DNA of 64,000 nt from an uncultured Prevotella sp. (GTDB lineage: Bacteria; Bacteroidota; Bacteroidia; Bacteroidales; Bacteroidaceae): assembly GCA_927910885.1 (NCBI GenBank), contig CAKMOD010000134.1, positions 1 to 64,000 of the forward strand. The letters are read 5' to 3'. Of this stretch, positions 61,284 through 64,000 are shown one piece after another. The notes beneath the pieces are model-generated. The model worked only from the letters and a program-made list of their open reading frames with translations, was not told where the DNA came from and ran no database searches. How positions within the stretch are numbered: position 1 is the stretch's first letter; each line of letters begins with the position of its first letter. The translations under genes and the position numbers were made by a program.

Positions 61284-64000
61284 TTATTTGCAAACGATGT
61301 TGATAATCTTCTTCGGCACAACGATGATCTTTACGATTGTCTTACCGTCGATATAGTGCTGGCTTCGTTCGTCTTCCAAAGCCTTCTTTTCGATGTCTTC
61401 CTTCGTTGCATCAGCTGGGAAGGTTATCTGGAAACGTGCCTTACCATTGAAAGATACTGTCAACTGAACCTCATTCTCTACGAGATAAGACTCGTCCCAT
61501 ACAGGCCATTCAGCATCGAAGACACTCTTTGTCTCACCACCCAACTGCTCCCACAGCTCTTCTGCCATGTGAGGTGCGAATGGAGCGATGACAATAACCA
61601 TCTTCTTCAATAGTTCACGATTAGCACACTTCTGCTGTCCAAGCTCGTTAACACAAATCATAAACGCAGAAACAGCTGTGTTGTAAGAGAACTGCTCAAT
61701 ATCGCCAGTTACCTTCTTGATAAGCTTGTGAACGCTCTTTAATGAATCCTTTGAAGGCTCATCATCGTTGAGTTCCTGCTGATAAAGCTTCCAGAACTTC
61801 TTCAAGAAACGGAAACAACCATCGATACCGTTCGTATCCCAAGGCTTACTTGCCTCTACAGGACCGAGGAACATTTCGTAAAGACGGAGTGTGTCTGCGC
61901 CATACTGCTCAACAATCACATCTGGATTGACAACGTTGAACATTGACTTTGACATCTTCTCTACCGCCCAACCGCATTTATAGGTGGCAGGTGTTGGGTT
62001 TTGGGTGTTGATACCTTCTGATGATGATGTGCCATCTTCGAAGATGAATTCAGCATTGTTATACTCTGGACGCCATGCCTTGAAAGCCTCAACATCCAAT
62101 ACATCAGCATGAACAATGTTGACATCAACATGGATAGGAGTAGTTTCATACTTGTCTTTCTGACCTAAGCTGACAAAGACTGGTCCCTTTGAGTGGTCGT
62201 CAGAGTTGATACGATAAACGAAGTTAGAGCGTCCTTGGATCATTCCTTGGTTCACCAACTTCTCGTATGGTTCCTCTTTACAGCTGCAACCACAGTCGAA
62301 GAGGAACTTATTCCAGAAACGACTGTAAATCAAGTGACCTGTTGCATGTTCGGTACCACCGACATAGAGGTCTACATTCTGCCAATACTCATCAGCCTTC
62401 TTACCCACCAGTGCCTCGTCATTGTGTGGGTCCATGTAACGAAGATAGTATGCTGAGCTACCAGCGAAGCCTGGCATTGTATTCAACTCCAATGGGAATA
62501 CAGTCTTATCATCAACCAATGACTTCTCAACAACCTTACGCTCAGCCTCATTCCAAGCCCAAACCTTTGCACGACCCAATGGTGGTTCGCCGCTTTCTGT
62601 TGGTTCATACTTGTCGATTTCAGGTAGTTCGAGAGGCAAACACTCCTCTGGTATCATATAAGGCATTCCTTGCTTGTAATAGACTGGGAATGGTTCACCC
62701 CAGTAACGCTGGCGTGAGAAGATAGCATCACGCAGACGATAGTTCACCTTCACACGACCGATACCCTTCTCAGTAACAAACTGCTTGGTCTTGGCAATAG
62801 CCTCCTTCACCGTAAGACCATTGAGAGAGAAGCCGTCCATACTCTCTTTACCTTCCGCAGGAGAGTTCGTTACGATTCCTTCCTTTGCATCAAAGCTCTC
62901 CTCTGAGACATCAGCACCCTCAATCAATGGGATGATTGGGAGGTTGAAATGCTTTGCAAAGGCATAGTCACGACTGTCGTGAGCAGGCACAGCCATAATC
63001 GCTCCTGTTCCATATCCAGCCAAAACATACTCTGAAATCCAAATAGGAATCTGCTCACCAGTGAATGGATTGATACCGTATGAGCCTGAGAAGACACCTG
63101 TCACCTTACGGTCAGACATACGTTCCAGCTCTGTGCGCTTCTTTACATACGCCAAATACTCCTCTACCTCAGCCTTATAATCCACAGAAGTAAGCTCTGC
63201 CACGAGTTCTGACTCTGGTGCCAATACCATGAAGCTAACACCGAACATGGTATCAGCACGCGTTGTAAAGATAGTGAAATGACCCTCCTCTACCTCTCCA
63301 CCTGCTATTAGTCTCTGGTATTTGAATTCAACTTCAGTACCCTCAGAACGTCCAATCCAGTTCTTCTGTGTTTCCTTGATAGAGTCTGACCAGTTGACAG
63401 TCTCCAATCCATCAAGCAATCGCTGTGAATAAGCAGACACACGAAGACACCACTGCTTCATCAACTTCTGTACGACAGGATAGCCTCCACGCTCACTCAC
63501 ACCATTGACAACCTCGTCATTAGCAAGCACTGTTCCGAGTCCCGGACACCAGTTTACCATCGTCTCACCGAGGTAAGCAATACGATAGTTCATCAGTTTC
63601 TCCTGCTGTTCCTGCTCGTCCATGCTCGACCAATCACGTGCTGAGAAAATCAGTTCCTCGCCCTGTGCGACGTTAAGGTTTAGTGTTCCTTCTTCCTCAA
63701 AGTGGCGAACAAGGTCCTCAATAGGCATTGCCTTCTGCAGCGTATAGTCATAATATGACCCGAACATACGCTCGAAAGCCCATTGTGTCCAGTGGTAATA
63801 ACGTGGATCACAGGTGCGTACCTCACGATCCCAGTCGAAACTGAAACCTATCTTATCCAACTGCTCACGGTAACGAGCTATGTTTGTATCGGTTGTCAGC
63901 TGTGGATGCTGACCCGTCTGAATGGCATACTGCTCAGCAGGAAGTCCGTAAGCATCATATCCCATAGGGTTCAACACGTTGAAACCCTTCAGTCGCTTAT
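61284..64000 (-). CDS. leuS: Leucyl-tRNA synthetase, N-terminus beyond the window
   Basis: Class Ia aminoacyl-tRNA synthetase that charges tRNA-Leu. The visible part is about 905 codons; the first few dozen residues, with the HIGH motif, lie past the right edge. The frame is open to base 64000, and the first visible block is [20 protein letters not shown]. An editing (CP1) domain, CGCSCKEEP, and the KMSKS loop ([10 protein letters not shown]) follow, then the anticodon-binding helical domain and the C-terminal part. Just upstream of [19 protein letters not shown] is unusual: it is encoded by CAACACCCA-type repeats and looks like a recent insertion. Confidence 0.96.
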   Translation of the reverse strand, partial: KRLKGFNVLNPMGYDAYGLPAEQYAIQTGQHPQLTTDTNIARYREQLDKIGFSFDWDREVRTCDPRYYHWTQWAFERMFGSYYDYTLQKAMPIEDLVRHFEEEGTLNLNVAQGEELIFSARDWSSMDEQEQQEKLMNYRIAYLGETMVNWCPGLGTVLANDEVVNGVSERGGYPVVQKLMKQWCLRVSAYSQRLLDGLETVNWSDSIKETQKNWIGRSEGTEVEFKYQRLIAGGEVEEGHFTIFTTRADTMFGVSFMVLAPESELVAELTSVDYKAEVEEYLAYVKKRTELERMSDRKVTGVFSGSYGINPFTGEQIPIWISEYVLAGYGTGAIMAVPAHDSRDYAFAKHFNLPIIPLIEGADVSEESFDAKEGIVTNSPAEGKESMDGFSLNGLTVKEAIAKTKQFVTEKGIGRVKVNYRLRDAIFSRQRYWGEPFPVYYKQGMPYMIPEECLPLELPEIDKYEPTESGEPPLGRAKVWAWNEAERKVVEKSLVDDKTVFPLELNTMPGFAGSSAYYLRYMDPHNDEALVGKKADEYWQNVDLYVGGTEHATGHLIYSRFWNKFLFDCGCSCKEEPYEKLVNQGMIQGRSNFVYRINSDDHSKGPVFVSLGQKDKYETTPIHVDVNIVHADVLDVEAFKAWRPEYNNAEFIFEDGTSSSEGINTQNPTPATYKCGWAVEKMSKSMFNVVNPDVIVEQYGADTLRLYEMFLGPVEASKPWDTNGIDGCFRFLKKFWKLYQQELNDDEPSKDSLKSVHKLIKKVTGDIEQFSYNTAVSAFMICVNELGQQKCANRELLKKMVIVIAPFAPHMAEELWEQLGGETKSVFDAEWPVWDESYLVENEVQLTVSFNGKARFQITFPADATKEDIEKKALEDERSQHYIDGKTIVKIIVVPKKIINIVCK
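61985..62025. repeat. CAACACCCA-type repeat inside leuS
   Basis: On the minus strand this stretch reads ATCAACACCCAAAACCCAAC and continues with ACC, the same vocabulary as intergenic runs at 6955-6982 and 19365-19400. It encodes INTQNPT. Confidence 0.6.

Overview
The window looks like chromosomal DNA of an anaerobic Bacteroidota, most probably a Prevotella (oral-type species). The evidence is the TTTG-N19-20-TAnnTTTG promoters, almost no Shine-Dalgarno sequences, a menaquinol fumarate reductase operon with a single cytochrome b subunit, a type IX secretion protein (PorZ), Bacteroidota-only families (DUF4252, DUF4294, DUF2851, WbqC, Porin_O_P-like) and the gene order mnmG-apt-uvrC-dtd-mazG-deoC. 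The species call is inference. I see no rRNA, tRNA, CRISPR array, prophage or transposase.

Layout. 1-4.2 kb: aspartate ammonia-lyase, an outer-membrane porin and a DUF4294 protein. 4.3-9.4 kb: WbqC-like protein, signal peptidase I (broken by a one-base frameshift), dapB and a DUF2851 protein. 9.5-14.8 kb (+): thioesterase, dprA, a five-gene DUF4252/ECF-sigma operon, coaD and ybeY. 15.5-26.4 kb (-): S41 protease, topoisomerase IV subunit B, a GNAT-like protein, a secreted endonuclease, a methyltransferase, a VanX-type dipeptidase and a degenerate kinase. 26.9-37.8 kb: a small lipoprotein, the fumarate reductase operon, a secreted protein, a GH84 hexosaminidase, an MFS transporter and an outer-membrane beta-barrel protein. 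37.9-44.6 kb (+): mnmG, apt, uvrC, dtd, a MazG-like protein and deoC. 45.3-53.4 kb: polyprenyl synthetase, polA, a GH3-like acyl-adenylating protein and an Ig-like lipoprotein. 53.7-59.1 kb (-): a translationally coupled cluster of GT2, PorZ, a GT-C-like membrane protein and an acyltransferase. 59.4-64 kb (-): rdgB, a YitT-family protein and leuS, which runs off the right edge.

The most unusual content is between the genes. Eight intergenic regions carry arrays of 13-bp dyads (GCAC-N5-GTGC) repeated at exactly 22 bp with a 9-bp linker. Four others carry an 87-88-bp A+T-rich element with four TTCATGAA-type dyads about 21-22 bp apart. Together these 12 arrays recur every 3.6-7.3 kb across the window. 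A perfect 16-bp parS (TGTTCCACGTGAAACA) abuts one array, and a degenerate copy lies 0.8 kb away, suggesting an origin-proximal, ParB-organised region. A further CT-rich repeat occurs as inverted pairs around the start codons of two genes, with one arm translated in frame. Other simple repeats have been absorbed into a glycosyltransferase and into leuS.
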